Origin: Sacculina carcini
Taxonomy: Eukaryota > Arthropoda > Thecostraca > Sacculinidae
DNA: 64,000 nucleotides
Direction of reading: 5' to 3'
Assembly (NCBI GenBank): GCA_916048095.2
Contig: OU696574.1
Coordinates: forward strand, 4,031,001 to 4,095,000
The translations under genes were made by a program, and so were the position numbers. A model generated the notes under the pieces. The model worked only from the letters and a program-made list of their open reading frames with translations. It did not search any database and was not told where the DNA came from. Numbering within the stretch: the stretch's first letter is position 1; every line of letters begins with the position of its first letter. Shown piece by piece: positions 40,723-53,778 of this stretch.

Positions 40723-41393
40723 TTAGCACTGACGATGAGGAATGCCATCTTCAGCTGGTAGTGGATCAAAAAGTTCAAAATTGCACGCTCCATTGATGCT
40801 ATCCTCGTTGTTGAACAGCAGTTGTGTGAAATCATTTAGGCTGAACTCAATCGGGTGAATGTAATGTGTGACTTCATTACGAGTCGGCGAAGCACAACCG
40901 GTTGACGAAAGAAAAACAGAGTTATCATTCTCAGGTAGACACGGTCTGGACAAGACACGAGGGCTCACTTCATGGAGGTCATCCTCGCTGATGTGTAGCA
41001 GATGAAACGTATCCGTCTGCTGAGATGCCCTGTGAACAGTGTCATGTGTTTCTGTGTTGGTGTTTGCACTGGTCTCATTGATTGCGAGAAACAGTGGCTC
41101 ACTCGCTGATTCACCAGTGTCGTTGTTTTCGGTCACGCTATCTATGGCGGGCAGTGTGCTGACCGATGTTGTCACACGCACACGAGAGGCAGTATGCTGA
41201 GCGATGCTGTCACATGCACACAAGCCAGTTCTCATTTTCTTGGCTGGTGATGGGGTTGTAACACAGCCACTCTGCTTCCTCTTACCAAGATAACTATTTG
41301 ACATGACCCACCTTCTCATGTCCTTGACGAACTTTTCACCTCCTCTGGTGGTCGGAGGATATGTTTTTTTCAGTGGTGAAATCTTATTCGTTA
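40723..41393 (-). CDS. Unidentified coding exon (probable 3'-terminal exon)
   Basis: Annotated frame 41319-40723 encodes 198 residues from MRRWVMSNSYLGKRKQ. The same frame is open upstream to about 41,400, where a stop precedes a possible acceptor (CCGCTAG, ending 41,394). The extension (SPLKKTYPPTTRGGEKFVKD) has protein-like character, so this may be the last exon of a spliced gene. Features: a bipartite basic cluster (GKRKQ...PAKKMRTG) like a nuclear-localisation signal, a long Ser/Thr/Asn-rich disordered middle, and an acidic-hydrophobic end (FSLNDFTQLLFNNEDSINGA). I do not recognise a family. Absence of repeats over about 600 nt argues for a real gene, but expression is unproven. Confidence 0.4.
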
Positions 41394-41399
41394 CTAGCG

Positions 41400-42470
41400 G
41401 GCAGTGCAGTTATTGTCCTTGACAGATGTTGTTGGACTCTGATTATTCGCTTATGAGTTGTCACATTGGCACTGGATGTTAGTGCCTGGGATGCATATTG
41501 TCAGTGATGAAGGCATATTCATCCCAACTTCGTAGAGTTTCGTCGGAGAAAAACACGTATAAACTTATGAACGTTTGCGACAAGATGCGTAATACACATA
41601 AGACGCCATGAAATTGATCAGGTCAATGACCCAGTAGATATAATACGAGCCACACTTGTACAGTCACATTTCTTTTTCTTAGAAAAACACACGCTATTAT
41701 TATATTGGCGCCTTTGATTTGAATAATTAATGTCGGGATTTAATATATTTTATTGTGTTCAATTAACTTCAAGTCGCTTGTTTTAAAATGGGATTAACAG
41801 TGGTGTATGCGATAACGTTTTCTAACTTGCGATAACGATAAAACGATCATTATTTCCCCAACCTGCGATAAACGATAGCGAAAAAAATGTTAACTTACGA
41901 TAACAAAAGTGATACATGTACCTTTATCTAGTTGAAATATTTTTAAAAAAAAACCTACAAACTATTTTTTGCGCATGTTTAGCCAGTTGGTCAACCATTT
42001 CATTACCTTTAATACCTGCCCGTCCCGGTACCCACAGTATCATAACTAGTGATGCAAAAAAACATTTTTTTGCGTTTTTTGCACACAAAAAACTTGTTTT
42101 TTTCAGTTTTTTTTGTTTTTTTTTGTTTTTTTAGAATTAGCCCCAATTGTCATCGGATGTTGGAATTTAGTACATATAAACGAGTTTAATTGACGTTTTG
42201 TACATTGCTACGTGTCATATTTCAAAGATAATTTGATAATAGTATAAAAAACATAAATATTTCTCAATAAATACCTTAAAAGACCGTTTGAAAGTGCATC
42301 CGGGTCCGGTGGTTTAGGTTTTTTTTCTTTGAGAGAACCCATGTTTTTGAAGATGGTTTTAATGATGTGGATATTTGAAATAATTTTTCAGCAGAAGAAA
42401 ACAAATTAATTGAGTAATAATCTGTTTTTAAAAGAAACCATGTTTTCATGAAAAAATGCAATGATGTTTT
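41400..42470. other. AT-rich intergenic DNA, no gene seen
   Basis: Contains homopolymer-rich sequence (T-runs at 42,058-42,135) and degenerate CGATAACGATAAAACG-type repeats near 41,810-41,905. Nothing codes convincingly. Confidence 0.5.
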
Positions 42471-42476
42471 TTAAAC

Positions 42477-42604
42477 TGAGTCTGGAGTTGAGAGTCTGGA
42501 GTGGAGTCTGGAGTTGAGTCTGAGTCTGGAGTCTGGAGTTGAGAGTCTGGAGTGGAGTCTGGAGTTGAGTCTGAGTCTGGAGTCTGGAGTGGAGTCTGGA
42601 GTTG
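42477..42604. repeat. GAGTCTGGAGT minisatellite
   Basis: About 128 bp built from GAGTCTGGAGTTGAGTCTGG-type hexamer/dodecamer units; a 47-bp higher-order unit is seen twice (about 42,490 and 42,540). Confidence 0.85.
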
Positions 42605-43323
42605 AATATTGTCACCTGTTTTGCGTGCGGATACAGTTGTTGGTTGTAAGTTGCGGGTGCTTACCTGGGGTTCTGATTACGTGTCACGTTATTTATTTTA
42701 CCGTATGATATTATTTTCCAATACTACTGCTCTTCTATCTGTCTCTCCAGCCTCCATCCTCTTCCTATGTTACCTTATTAATTGATTTTAATAATAGTAT
42801 TAACTACTATCCAGAAGAGTGGTTTGCGGTTTCAACTTGTGGCCAGCTATCGTAATAATTATCCGTATGTGTGTGTGTGTACATGACTCTAAACAACTTA
42901 TCATTTATTTGTCTATGTCAAATAGATAGAGGCAGTATTTGGAAAAACAGTCGACTTCTCAGTACAATGTATTTGACAAAAAGCTGACACAGCAAACAGT
43001 ATGGCAAACAAGAAAACAACCACACACACACACATACATACACATATATGTACACTGTAATATGCGCAAATCACAACTCAATTGCAGACAACATAATCAC
43101 ACAACTCGCAAAACAATTCACCGACACACACACACACACACACATACACAACGTACTACACATATGAGACACAAGCATATACAAGCGTATACAAGCATAC
43201 ACAAGCATATACTTGTATACAAACACGACTCACTAGCATGGACTCCAACTGAGATTTGAGAACACGTACGTGTATGTCTGTGTGTGTGTGTGTGTGTCTT
43301 TAAGTGTGCATCTCTGCGTATGT

Positions 43324-43379
<56 letters not shown>

Positions 43380-43392
43380 GTGTGAATGGAAA
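42605..43392. repeat. 3'-flanking DNA with CA/TG microsatellites
   Basis: CA tracts at 43,020-43,150 and TG tracts at 43,275-43,385, the latter reaching the stop codon of the C6orf136-like gene. No separate gene is evident; its 3' UTR and polyadenylation signal could not be pinned down. Confidence 0.6.
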
Positions 43393-46300
43393 CTACACAA
43401 CGGTAGTGAGCTGAGTCCAGGCGGTGGTTGCGTCGAGACCGACGGAAGCGCCGCAAGTCACGGCCGTCGCCGCCGACGATGAGACACGCGAGGCAAGTCG
43501 TGACGTCAGCGGTGCGTCGGCTCCGTCCCAGTCGGGCATCATCTGACACACACACACACACACACACATACAGCATGTTGGATGGTCTGCTTAAGTTGCC
43601 CTTCTATATCTTCTCTGATTTGTTTTTGGGTATTTATTAGCGTTTTATAGACATTCACATTTTGTTTTATTTTTTAGTTTCATATTTATATCCAATTATG
43701 ATTATTGTTTTTGTTCATTAATATCTTACGGTTCTAGTTGAATTCGCTTTATTATATTGTCATAATCAGTGTGTTGCATGATTTACGAGAATCCATTTCC
43801 CTGATTAAAACCTTTCCTTCTCCAACTCTTTTTCTCTACATCATTTAGTTAGCTTCCGTTACATGGGGACACCGCAGGGGGTAATAGTGCTTGCACTCTT
43901 CCCATGCTACTGGACTTGCCTGTAATTAATAATAATAATATTAGTCGTATGATATTGAGACTGCGAGGAGTCGGGGTGGGGGAAAGTGTGGGGGGGGGGG
44001 CAGAGAGGCGCTGGTACCTTGTCAGCAATGTGCATGTGAATCAGACCCTGCGAGTTCACGTGGAAGACTGAGTAACCGTCATACCAGCTGCAACACACAC
44101 ACACACACACAAGTCGTGAACATGAACGCTCAAACATGCTATCATAAGTCGAGTGTTGCGTTTTCGTATCGCTCGGCGTATATGGATTAAATGTGTATTG
44201 TTGACTTAAAACGACAAGCCCCGCTGTGTGCCATCTATAGATGACAGCACGATACAGACGCAATTGCAGGCGATAAAAAATTATATCGGGCCAGGTTCGA
44301 ACCGCTACACGGCACGTGAAATAGCAGCCTGAGCAGCAGTCGCAGGTGAAATTGTAAAAACAGTCAGCTAGAAGACTGTGAGTGTGCGGGTATTTAGCAC
44401 GAGTGTAACTGTTAAGTTTCCACTTGCTGACACGACCGAATTCGGCAGGAATGATGGTGTAATAACAGTGGTTCTCAACCTTCATTTGACAGCGACCCAA
44501 AATTTTGCACAAACCAAGCATCGCAACACAAGTCTACATAGATTATATGTAACGATTATGATTGTAATCGTAATTTAATTTGATAATGGTCAGCTTCGAT
44601 CGAATCCTGATTCTAATTTTATCAAAGTATACATAGAATCGTTATGATTGGGCATCATGTATATTAATTATTACAGTATCTAATTATAATATATTTTAGT
44701 GGAAAAATAAATATTTGCTAGGAACACTTAGCGATTCAACAAAACGGCATGACGATACAACTTTAAATTGAGATCCAACTCAGGGGTTGAGAACCACTGA
44801 GCTATACGATCTGAAAGGCACTCCAAAATACACGCCAATCAACACTTACAAACACCACGCCAGATATACGAGAAAACGCTCACACATTGTGCGAATGTGA
44901 CATCATGTGATTGCACTACCAACCTGTTATAGCCAGCGACTGCGGTCAAGCGCGTAGATTTGTGTGCATACTAGGGGAAGGGGGCTGACAGCCATCATGC
45001 ATTAGTGTCCATGGTTGACTCTGTTGGTCAATTGCATGAGATCCTCAACCATTTTCGGTTTATTCAATTACAACATACATACCTCAATGAAAAGTATATT
45101 GCATATAATTTCATACATACTTGTGTATTGTTAGTTTTTTGCTATGCTGATTTTGATAACAATATACCCAATGCACTGAACTCAGCAGAATTATCGAGGG
45201 GTACAACTGCGTAGTCATACCCCAGTCAATTTGTCGGGGGTATATATACCCTCATATCCCCGGGATCAACGCCCAAGATTCAGTAAAATTGTGCCAGCTA
45301 CGCATGTTTGGAGCTATTATTGCTGAAATGTGTGTGAGTAAGAGGTTATTAAGTTAATAATTACATGAATAACGTTCTATTATGGCAGTCAGAGCTGTGG
45401 ATCAGCGAACTGGGAGTCTCTTGTTTGCAGTAGTGCTAACATTGACGCGTGCTAGTGTATGCCAGTGTGGATATCCTTGCATGTATACGCGTATGTGTTG
45501 GATTTGACATCAAAATGTCGCCCGTACCCGCAGGATCTAGGCTCATGACGGGCGGGGGAGGGGGCAAACGTGAAGTCACTCACTTGAAACCGACTTTCTC
45601 CACGGTCTTGGCCACCGAGAACGTCTGCAGGAAGCCGAGCAGGAAGCGACACGTGCCCACGGCAAGCATGCGCCAGCGCACGCGCACCGTGCCGTCGTGC
45701 ACGTGCGTCGTGCTCTGCAACACCTCCATCTGCACTCTGCCGAACCGCAAGTTGCCAACTATACGCAACAGCGCGCACTGACGACTGTACGATAACAACC
45801 CGCTGAAACACGCACACACGCATACACACACGTGTGAACACATGCACAGGCCTAACCAATGACGATATGTGAACGTATAACATAAACCGAAAATTAAAAT
45901 GGGTTGATTTTAACTTGTTTTGGAATTTCAACTCGAAGTTGCGGTAGATGCAGTTTTCCATGCTGATTCCGAAAATATTATATCTATTACAATCAATTAG
46001 AAAACGTTTCCCGGAAATCGAGTTGCAATTCAGAAATTTTCATTGCGAGCGTGTACCGTTTAATTAGCTGCTTGAATTAAAAAAAACTTTCAAATTTCGT
46101 AATTGCCGTAAAGCTGGGAAAAGATGCAGCTTTGCATGCAGATGTCGAGAATATATTGAAATTCCATTGACACCTTCATGTAAATGTGATTATCCTATAT
46201 ACAGTACACATGCGATGAGGGAAAAAGTATGCGTTTAGCGTACAGCAGAGGTGCCCCAGTCACTGTTGCACGTGACACCAGGACGCCCACTTACACTGTG

Positions 46301-48264
46301 CACGTGCCCCGGATGCGATTGTCAAACACAATGCCGCCGTCGTAGATGGACAAGTTGAGCCGGCCCGAGAAGAACGTGTTCAACTATCAACATACACACA
46401 CACACACATACACATGGTGTTTCATGTATTAGTTTATAGGGCCTCGAAATAATTTTCATTATTGTATTCAATGTCTGATTTGACAATCTGCAGTGTATTA
46501 ATAGCACACACAAATGTTCACAGTAGCATAACTACACAACTGGATTGTGTTATATAATATCCGTTCGTCCAAGAACGATGACTCGACGAACTGTTCAATC
46601 AATCAATCAATGTTGCCTTAACAGTCTGTGTTTGCTCCATAAATTGTTTTTCATTATTATGAATTACAGGCAAATCCAGCAGCATGAGAAAAGTGTAAAC
46701 ATTACCACCCTGCGGTGGCTGCATGCACAGGAAGCGCCCAAAAGATAAAGATATATATATATAGAAAGAGTTTCATGAATACGAATTTAGTCAAGAAGAT
46801 GAAAACTCATAAAAAGAATATAATCAAATGTATAAAAGATTGAGTAAGATCAAATTTACAGAATAAAACAACTACACTGCGTCCATTCTATTATTAGCAA
46901 CAACACCACCAGTAATGGTCTAAAATTAGACGTTTTGAGAAGCAGCAGTGTCGTAGCGAACACCAGACACAAGTCAGTTACTAAATATCACCGCCGAAAA
47001 TACCACGCTGTGTGAATACAGCGACAAACACCAGATAGAGCGTGACAAGGCAGATGTGAGAGTGTTGACTCACGTCTTCAATGAGCATGGCTTCTAGTTG
47101 AGACAGCTGGTCGGCGGACGGCAGACGATCCTGCGGTGGAGGCGGTGACGAGGACGAGGTGCCAGCGGCGGCGCAGGTGGGAGATCGAGATGAGCCGTCC
47201 GTGTCGACAGAGGACGAGAGCCGAGACAGAGCGGCCGGTCGAGAGGAGGATGTTGAGGAGGATGGTGGGTGGCCGGCAGCTGTTTGAGGAGCGGTGGCAG
47301 CAGACATGAGCACCAGTGGCGGAGCTAGTGATGATAACTCACATTCGTGGACCGTGGTCGAGGAGACAAGACCAGACCACGTGGTCACACGACTTGTGAC
47401 GAGCGGCAGTCGTGGCGCACGTGACGTCACGTGACAACAACGACGCGCCGGAATGAGCAGCGCCGCAGACCACTGCGTTGACTGAGCGATTACAACGGCA
47501 CGAGAACACAGGAGATATCGTGCGTCGGTTGGTGAACATTAGATAAATTAGTGGTCATTGCAAGGTTGATCATCAATTTGGTCATTGACAATATATCAGA
47601 TTGGTTATACCCAGCGTTAAATAAATGATTATTACGCAAAATATTGATTATATATACAATATGTTTGATAGAAACAGCACAAACCGACAAACTAACACCG
47701 ATAAATTACGTAGCGTTTGAACATTTCAGTGTAGAAAAACGTTGACATGAGGTAGTGTCGATGCAAGAAAAAAACTTCACAACACACCTAATCTGATGGC
47801 GCGCATTTTATCTCCGACACACTCAGACACCCAGAGACACACAGAGGGTATGTTCGAATCAGTTTGAGAAGTACTTTTGAATTACTTGCGTGTTTGTTTT
47901 TTGGAGCATTTATTTCCAGTCTATTTCGTTCCGAACTGCAAAAATACTAAACTAAACCTTAAAATATGAAGGAACAAATGATATCGTAAACGAAATCTAA
48001 GCACATGAGTGGAGCAAAAAACACTGTAATTGACTGGTAATGAATAATGAATGTCTCACTTCTGAAAATGCTCGATTCATGCACTTCAGAATTTTTTTCT
48101 CAAGTGGGGAATTAAACATACCCAGAAATACAGAGAGAGAGAGATGATTAGGCAGTAGGACAGAGAAAAGCATAGCAAAGTACCTGAGTGTGCGGATTAT
48201 CGGTGCAAGTCCATCTGGCGGTGGTCAGTCGGCCGCCAACCCACCAGCGCAGACACCGACTCAT
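43393..48264 (-). CDS. C6orf136: C6orf136-like protein (DUF2358 domain), six coding exons
   Basis: Leftward exons: 48264-48184, 47481-47074, 46383-46295, 45802-45584, 44087-44018, 43542-43393. All introns are GT-AG and phases agree; the total of 1,017 nt gives 338 codons plus TAG. Exons 1-2 start MSRCLRWWVGGRLTTARW and continue Arg/Ser/Thr-rich with few acids, like a mitochondrial presequence. A Ser/Pro-rich linker follows. Exons 3-6 form the DUF2358 domain: LEAMLIED, LNTFFSGRLNLSIYDGGIVF, RFGRVQMEVLQST...VRVRWRM, WYDGYSVFHVNSQGLIHMH, MMPDW. This order and the length match the human protein (about 315 residues), whose biochemical role is unknown and which is reported as mitochondrial. Exon 1 and the exon-2 acceptor are my inference from phase and composition; exons 3-6 are secure. 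Confidence 0.82.
44466..44799. mobile_element. Non-autonomous hAT-like element in intron
   Basis: Terminal inverted repeats CAGTGGTTCTCAACC (44,466) and GGTTGAGAACCACTG (ending 44,799), the classic hAT-type end, over 334 AT-rich bp with no ORF. The flanking 8-mers do not match, so the target duplication has decayed. It lies in the C6orf136-like intron between exons 4 and 5. Confidence 0.7.
47482..48183 (-). other. Intron 1 of the C6orf136-like gene (inferred)
   Basis: No repeats of note other than short AT-rich stretches; bounded by CACTCAG|GTACTT (donor at 48,183) and TCGCTCAG (acceptor at 47,482) preceded by a pyrimidine-rich tract. Confidence 0.5.
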
Positions 48265-48834
48265 GACTTCGCCGTTAACAGCCTGCCATCAACCGAACAC
48301 GTGACATTGAACCATCTGGTGAACCAGCAAGTGAGCGTGTACAAGTGTGGCACAGAAATTGAACGCTGATGGCTGAGTCTCGAAACGTGGACCAATTAAC
48401 AAGCTAATGCCGACTCGAGAATCCTCCAGTCAGCCATGGGCCGCAAGTGAATGCAAGCAGGGTTTTATGAACGTAGCACTCCCTTTACGTGTTCGACTTC
48501 ATTAGCTGCCTGAATGAATTCAGGAAAAATACTAACTATATCCAGTCGACTTCTCACTTGGCAGCCAGCACTATCACACGCCACAGAAAATTGAGTGTAG
48601 ATAACTAAAATTCAGGAGCACACCTCGTCAACACAGCTAAATTATTGCGACTGTGTTGAAATAAAGAGTTTGACAAGTCAAAAATTACATGGCAAAATTA
48701 GAAAAAGATTTGTTTTAAAACCCTTACTTGCCAAAAGTAGCCAAGCAGATTTACTCACTTAAAGGCACGAGCACCGAGTGAAAACATCAAAACAAACTAG
48801 CAACACATCACGCTGGCTGGTTAGCACATTATAC
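48265..48834. other. 5'-flanking DNA of the C6orf136-like gene
   Basis: Unique sequence without ORF or clear TATA box; presumably holds the promoter. It ends with CATTATAC (48,827-48,834), the left copy of an 8-bp target duplication. Confidence 0.5.
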
Positions 48835-49310
48835 CAGGATTGCCAGGTGTCTCAAGACATATAGGGCCAAACCGCCGACGAAAAAAGGCTAAAAGGCCAA
48901 CCTCGAAACACAGCAAGATAAACGTTTCCAAAACGCCAAACAAAGGTGTCAATTCCATTGTGAGACATATGAATGGTACTCTCACAAAAATCATTGTTTC
49001 CAGTTGGTACATTTCAGGCGGAAAATTGATTTCATGAGAATAGGTTGACTGCACAGAGAAAACATTTTTCCCAAATTGTAAATATTTCTAACGGTTTATG
49101 GATATTTTCATTACGCTGAGTTATCTAGTTTTTCTTATTCCTTCTACTATTTTTGCGATTGAACTTTACGCTCAAAACGCACATTTCTATAGTGTCCTAG
49201 CGCCACCTTTGTTATTATACGTTCGGTTGTATTTTTCTCAAGAGAGGGCGCTATGGCATGGTAATTGTATGTTGGGAATGGACTTGTGCGACATTGAGGG
49301 TGTGGCGGAC

Positions 49311-49483
49311 CAGAGCCGTTTCGAGAAATTATGCCCCCCCCCCGAAGGCAACACTTGGGGCCCCCATTGTGAATATTGAATGCATTTATTAGACATAATC
49401 ACATAATACGTGAAGCAAAGGGGCCCCTCAACATTCGGGGGCCCCCCGGCCGGGGGGTACGGGGGGCGGTTGCTACGGCTCTG
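49311..49483. mobile_element. 173-bp hAT-like element inside the 5' LTR of D
   Basis: Inverted ends CAGAGCCGTT and ACGGCTCTG; flanking 8-mers TGGCGGAC and TGGCGGGC (7/8). The 3' LTR shows the uninterrupted site. The interior has long G and C runs capable of fold-back. Confidence 0.75.
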
Positions 49484-49667
49484 TGGCGGGCGGACTGCTG
49501 GGTGAGTCGTGTGTGTATGTGGATGTGAAATAGAGACTCGTGTTAAGCTGGTGTTTGGCGTCGAAGAACAGTACAAAATTGGCGACGAGGATCAAATTAG
49601 AGTGTGCAGTATTCTAATGTGTGTACTGTGGTTTTTCACATTGTGATATCATTCTAATGTAGTTCGC

Positions 49668-50440
49668 TTCAGCCCCTCCAGCATTTCTTCTACGACCAGG
49701 CAAACCTGCTGTTCCCTGGAAGCAGTGGGAATTCGCATTCACCAATTATTTGAAAGCTATCGGTGTCTAATAGCCTACCCGACGATCGTCGGAAGGCTAT
49801 TCTTCTGCACCACATTGGTGCAGAGGCTCAGCGAGTGTACATTTCGCTACCCGAGACGCCTGAAGTGAAGGATGAGACGGCGTTCGACCGCACTTTGCGA
49901 CTCCAGAGAGTTTTATGCTCCACGCGTCAACGTAATAGCAGAGAGATTCGCCTTCCGCCAACGCCGTCAGACACAGTCGTAATCGACAGCCGACTTCGTC
50001 TCAGCTCTCCGCAGCCTGTCAGCCAATTGCAAATTCGGCAACCTGACGGACGAGCTCATCAGAGACCATGTGGTCGAGCACACCCTACACCCGCATCTAC
50101 GTGAGCGATTTCTACAGGATGCCGCTGTCACATTAGACTCGCTGCTCACCACTGCAGAAGCGTACGAGACTTCAAGGCAGCAGTCGGCCAGAATGAGCAC
50201 GCTTCATCCGGAGGTCACCGAAATCAACGCTGCAACTACAGGCAACACACCCAGCAAAAGCCAGCGACACCACGCAGTCGAGCACCAAGTGTAGGCACTG
50301 TGGACGTCGACACGCCTCCCCGAGAGCACAGTTCGGCCCAGCGCGGAACTCAACGTGCAACGCATGCGGCCACCATGGTCACTGGGGTGCCGTATGCCAG
50401 TCGAAAGGGACGGCGTCAGCGCGAGACAAGAATCAACGGA
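49668..50440 (+). pseudogene. Gag remnant of element D
   Basis: Fragments in three frames: PGKPAVPWKQWEFAFTNYLK (about 49,695), then LPDDRRKAILLHHIGAEAQR (about 49,775), then LTDELIRDHVVEHTLHPHLR (about 50,050). This is the order found in Gypsy Gag of the type with a PW..W..F.NY opening. Zinc-knuckle remnants (CKHCGRRH-like, CNACGHHGHWGAVC-like) precede pol. Several frameshifts and stops. Confidence 0.7.
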
Positions 50441-50445
50441 GATCG

Positions 50446-53400
50446 GTGATAGAGGTCACCATTCCGACATGTGGCTCGCTCGACCGGCGTAAACTCACCT
50501 GCGAAGCAGTCGTCTCCGTCGAAGGCGGTGCAGGCGCCAGTATGTGTCTCCAAGTTGACACGGGGGCCAGCGTATCTGTGCATAGTCTGCCCCTGGCGCG
50601 TCAACACTTCCATGGCTCCAAGGTATGGCCAACCGACACGCAGCTGTTCGGCGTGGGCCGGCGGCCACTGACGGTCGTGGGCACTCTGCCGGCCTCAGAT
50701 AGAGTCGGTCAGCACACGGCCGAGACAACATTCTTCGTGATTGACACGCCCACTCTTGAAGGTCTCCTCGGACTGTCGACAATGGCAGAGTTAGGCCTCA
50801 CGATTCGGCCTGGCGAGGGAGTTGTAGACCAGGTCGCGGGCGATCAGCAATCGAGTGAACTTCCAGCCATCAAAGGGTTCTGTCACCGTATCAAGCTGAA
50901 ACCAGACGCTGTCCCTAAGTCGTTCCCTCTGCGACGACTTCCTCTGGCGCTCCGAGCGGAAGTGTCTGCTGAGTTGGAAAAGCTGTTAAAATCCGGCGTT
51001 ATAAAACGTGTACAGGCTTCCCAGTGGGTCAGCCCCATTGTGGTGGCTCGCAAGAAGGCAGGTGGAATCAGGCTATGCGTGGACTTACGTGGTACGAACG
51101 GACAAATCATCACTGAGGTCCATCCACTACCAACAACTCAGGAATTGATCAACCAGCTGCAAGGCGGTGTTTTCACAAAGATCGATATGCGTGCAGCGTG
51201 CCATCAACTGGAACTACACCCCGATTCAAGACACATCACGGCGTTCCTGACGCATGACGGACTGTACCAGTTTCGGCGTGTGCCATTTGGTCTTGCTTCA
51301 GCTGGCGCAGCGTTCCAGCGGCTCCTAGACAACGTACTCCAAGGCATACCAGGCTGCTGTCACTATATTGACGATATAGCGTGATGTGAACCAGACCGAG
51401 AGACGCATGACAAGCGGCTCAAGATGATCATGAACCGTCTCAGGGCGGCCAACATAAACATCAATGTGGACAATCAACATTTGCGAAGCCTCAGCTACAT
51501 TTTTGTGAGTTCATGGTGTCGGCATCCGGCATTTCACCGTCCGACGACCACCTGAGAGCTGTGCGCGAGGCATCTGCACCCACCAACGCCAAGGAGCTAC
51601 GCAGCTTCCTCGGGTTGTGTGGTTGGGTGTCACAATTCGTTCCGAACTACGCTTCACTGACAGCACCACTTTTCCATCTTCTCAAAAAGGACGTGGAATT
51701 CGACTGGTCAACCAAAATCGACCGCGCCTTCAAGAGCCTGAAAGCGGCTATTTTGCAGGCCAATCCACTCAGCCGATTTGATGAGAATAAGCGCACCATC
51801 ATCACCACCGACGCCAGCGAAAAGGAGGCCGGTGAGATGCTATCGCAAGTGTCAGACGACGGCCAAGAACAGGCGGTAGCGTTCTGGGGTCGGCAGTTTT
51901 CACCTGCCGAAGCAAAATACTCAGTGACGGAGCGAGAAGCTCTAGCAGCAGCACAGGCCGGTGAGAAGTGGACACTGTTCGTGTGGGGACGACATTTCAC
52001 GCTACGTACAGATCACATGGCGCTGCGAGCCATTCTGTCAGCCAACTACAGCGGCAGGGCGGGTGCAAGAATGACCCGCTGACAGGCTCGCCTCATTCCT
52101 TACTCATAAGAGGTGCAGCATGTACCTGGACACCGGTTGCCGGGGGCGGACGCCTTATCTCGTCTGCCGCCCACTGAGTCAAATATCGACGATGCTGATG
52201 ACGATGCATATGAGGAAGTTATTGCCACCATATAGGAGTTCGAGAGCATCACCGAGGACGAGGTTCATCGAGCATCTCGAGACGATGCAGAAGTAAGTGC
52301 GCTCCGGACTAAAATTCAAGTCGGCTTCCCCGAATCGGCGAAGCAATTCGACCCCATCACAAGCCCGTACTTTCCAGTTCGTCGCGAGCTGACGACGGAG
52401 CTGACCCGACGGAGAAATCGTGATCAGAGCAGGACATCAACTTATCCTGCCGAAGGGTCTAAGACCATCATACCTGCAGAGAGCGCACACGTCTCATGAC
52501 GGAATCGTCAAAACAAAACAAAATCTGAGAAGTGTTGCTTGGTGACCTGGCGTTGACCGAGACGTGGAACAACTCGTTCGGAACTGCACGGCATGCCAGA
52601 CGAGTGATCAGTCACTGAGCTAACACGCCAGACCAGCTCCACTTACTCCGGTCGAGTATCCCCTCAAACCGTGGTCGAAGCTCGGCATAGACATTGTCGG
52701 CCCAATCAACGGTGCTCCTGAAAACTGCAGATTCACAGTGACCCTCATCGCTTATCATTCGAACTGGGCGGAGGTCGGTATGATGACGGTGCCCGACATG
52801 TCATCAGTGATCAAGTTTCTGAACGGCATATTTGCGAGGGAGGGGTTTCATTTCATTTATTTCATTCATTGCAACACTCATACACCACGTGGTTTTTAGA
52901 AGCATCTTACAACATAGATAGTCATTATAGGTATACACAATAAAAGCATAGTCATACGTTCCACGGTGTTGGAATAAAAGTTATTTCAAGTAGTAGAAAC
53001 ATGATGGCTTCCTGATGAACTCATCTCAGATAACGGCCAACAGTTCACCAGCGATCAGTTCGCCGAGTATCTTCGTCGGCGAGGCATCCGACATTATCGT
53101 TCTGCAGCCTATTGGCCTCAAGACAATACCGCTGTTGAAAGATTCAACCGCACTTTTGAGTCCTGGCTCCAACGGCATCACAAAGGCGACTACAAAAGTC
53201 GTATTAAGAGTCTGTTGGTGTCATATCGTGCGACGCCGCACTGCTCCACTGAGTGCTCACCGTCCGCTCTGCTACACCAGCGCTCCATGAGACTCACTCT
53301 CCCCGTGCTGGAAAGTGAACCTAGAACATCAGATGCCGCAGCGCAAGTGAAGAAGCAGCAGCAGAGAAATAAACGCCACTATGATCGCCGCCACGCCTTT

Positions 53401-53778
53401 CGAGAGCCGTCTATTCGTCCGGGAGACGCAGTGCATGTGCGCAAGTCGGGGCAAATGCCCAAGTTAGGACCGCGTTTCGGCCCTCCGCAGAAAGTCATCG
53501 CTAAAAGGGGGTCTTCGTACCAGCTGGAGGATGGCAGTGTACGCAATCCTGCCCATCTGTCGAGAGCTGCCGTCGCGATCAACAGTGACGACTGCTTTTT
53601 GTGGCACAGTCCGACACCAACCGGCGATGATCAGCAGACACGGTGCAATGCAGAGGCTTCAGCCAGTCAAGACGAGGCGGACGACTCGACGATGGAGCCA
53701 GACCGGGCTAGAGCGGAATTACCACCGTCGTCCAGAGGTCGTCGCCGCTGGGTTCCCCGAAAATTCCGTAATGCGTAA
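50446..53778 (+). pseudogene. Pol remnant of element D
   Basis: Protease VDTGASVSVHSLP and RT up to CCHYIDDIA are open for 312 codons (50,446-51,384), ending at TGA just after the catalytic YIDD. RT thumb and RNase H (TTDASEKEAG, LRTDHMAL) lie at 51,513-52,082. The integrase zinc and core region (LGIDIVGPIN, SDNGQQFTSDQF, NTAVERFNRTFES) is spread over 52,440-53,220 in broken frames with a 150-bp insertion. A 187-codon C-terminal piece (53,215-53,778) ends RRRWVPRKFRNA. Inactive. Confidence 0.85.
52850..53010 (-). mobile_element. Short non-LTR-type insertion in the integrase region of D
   Basis: Begins with TTTCATTTCATTTATTTCAT, which on the minus strand is an (AATGA)n-like 3' tail, and continues with about 130 nt of unrelated sequence before integrase coding resumes near 53,012. 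Probably a truncated LINE or SINE copy. Confidence 0.5.

Noticed and set aside
44283-44320. tRNA gene or tRNA-derived SINE (GGTTCGAACC box)
   Set aside because: Only a B-box-like sequence is present; no A box or cloverleaf can be built around it.
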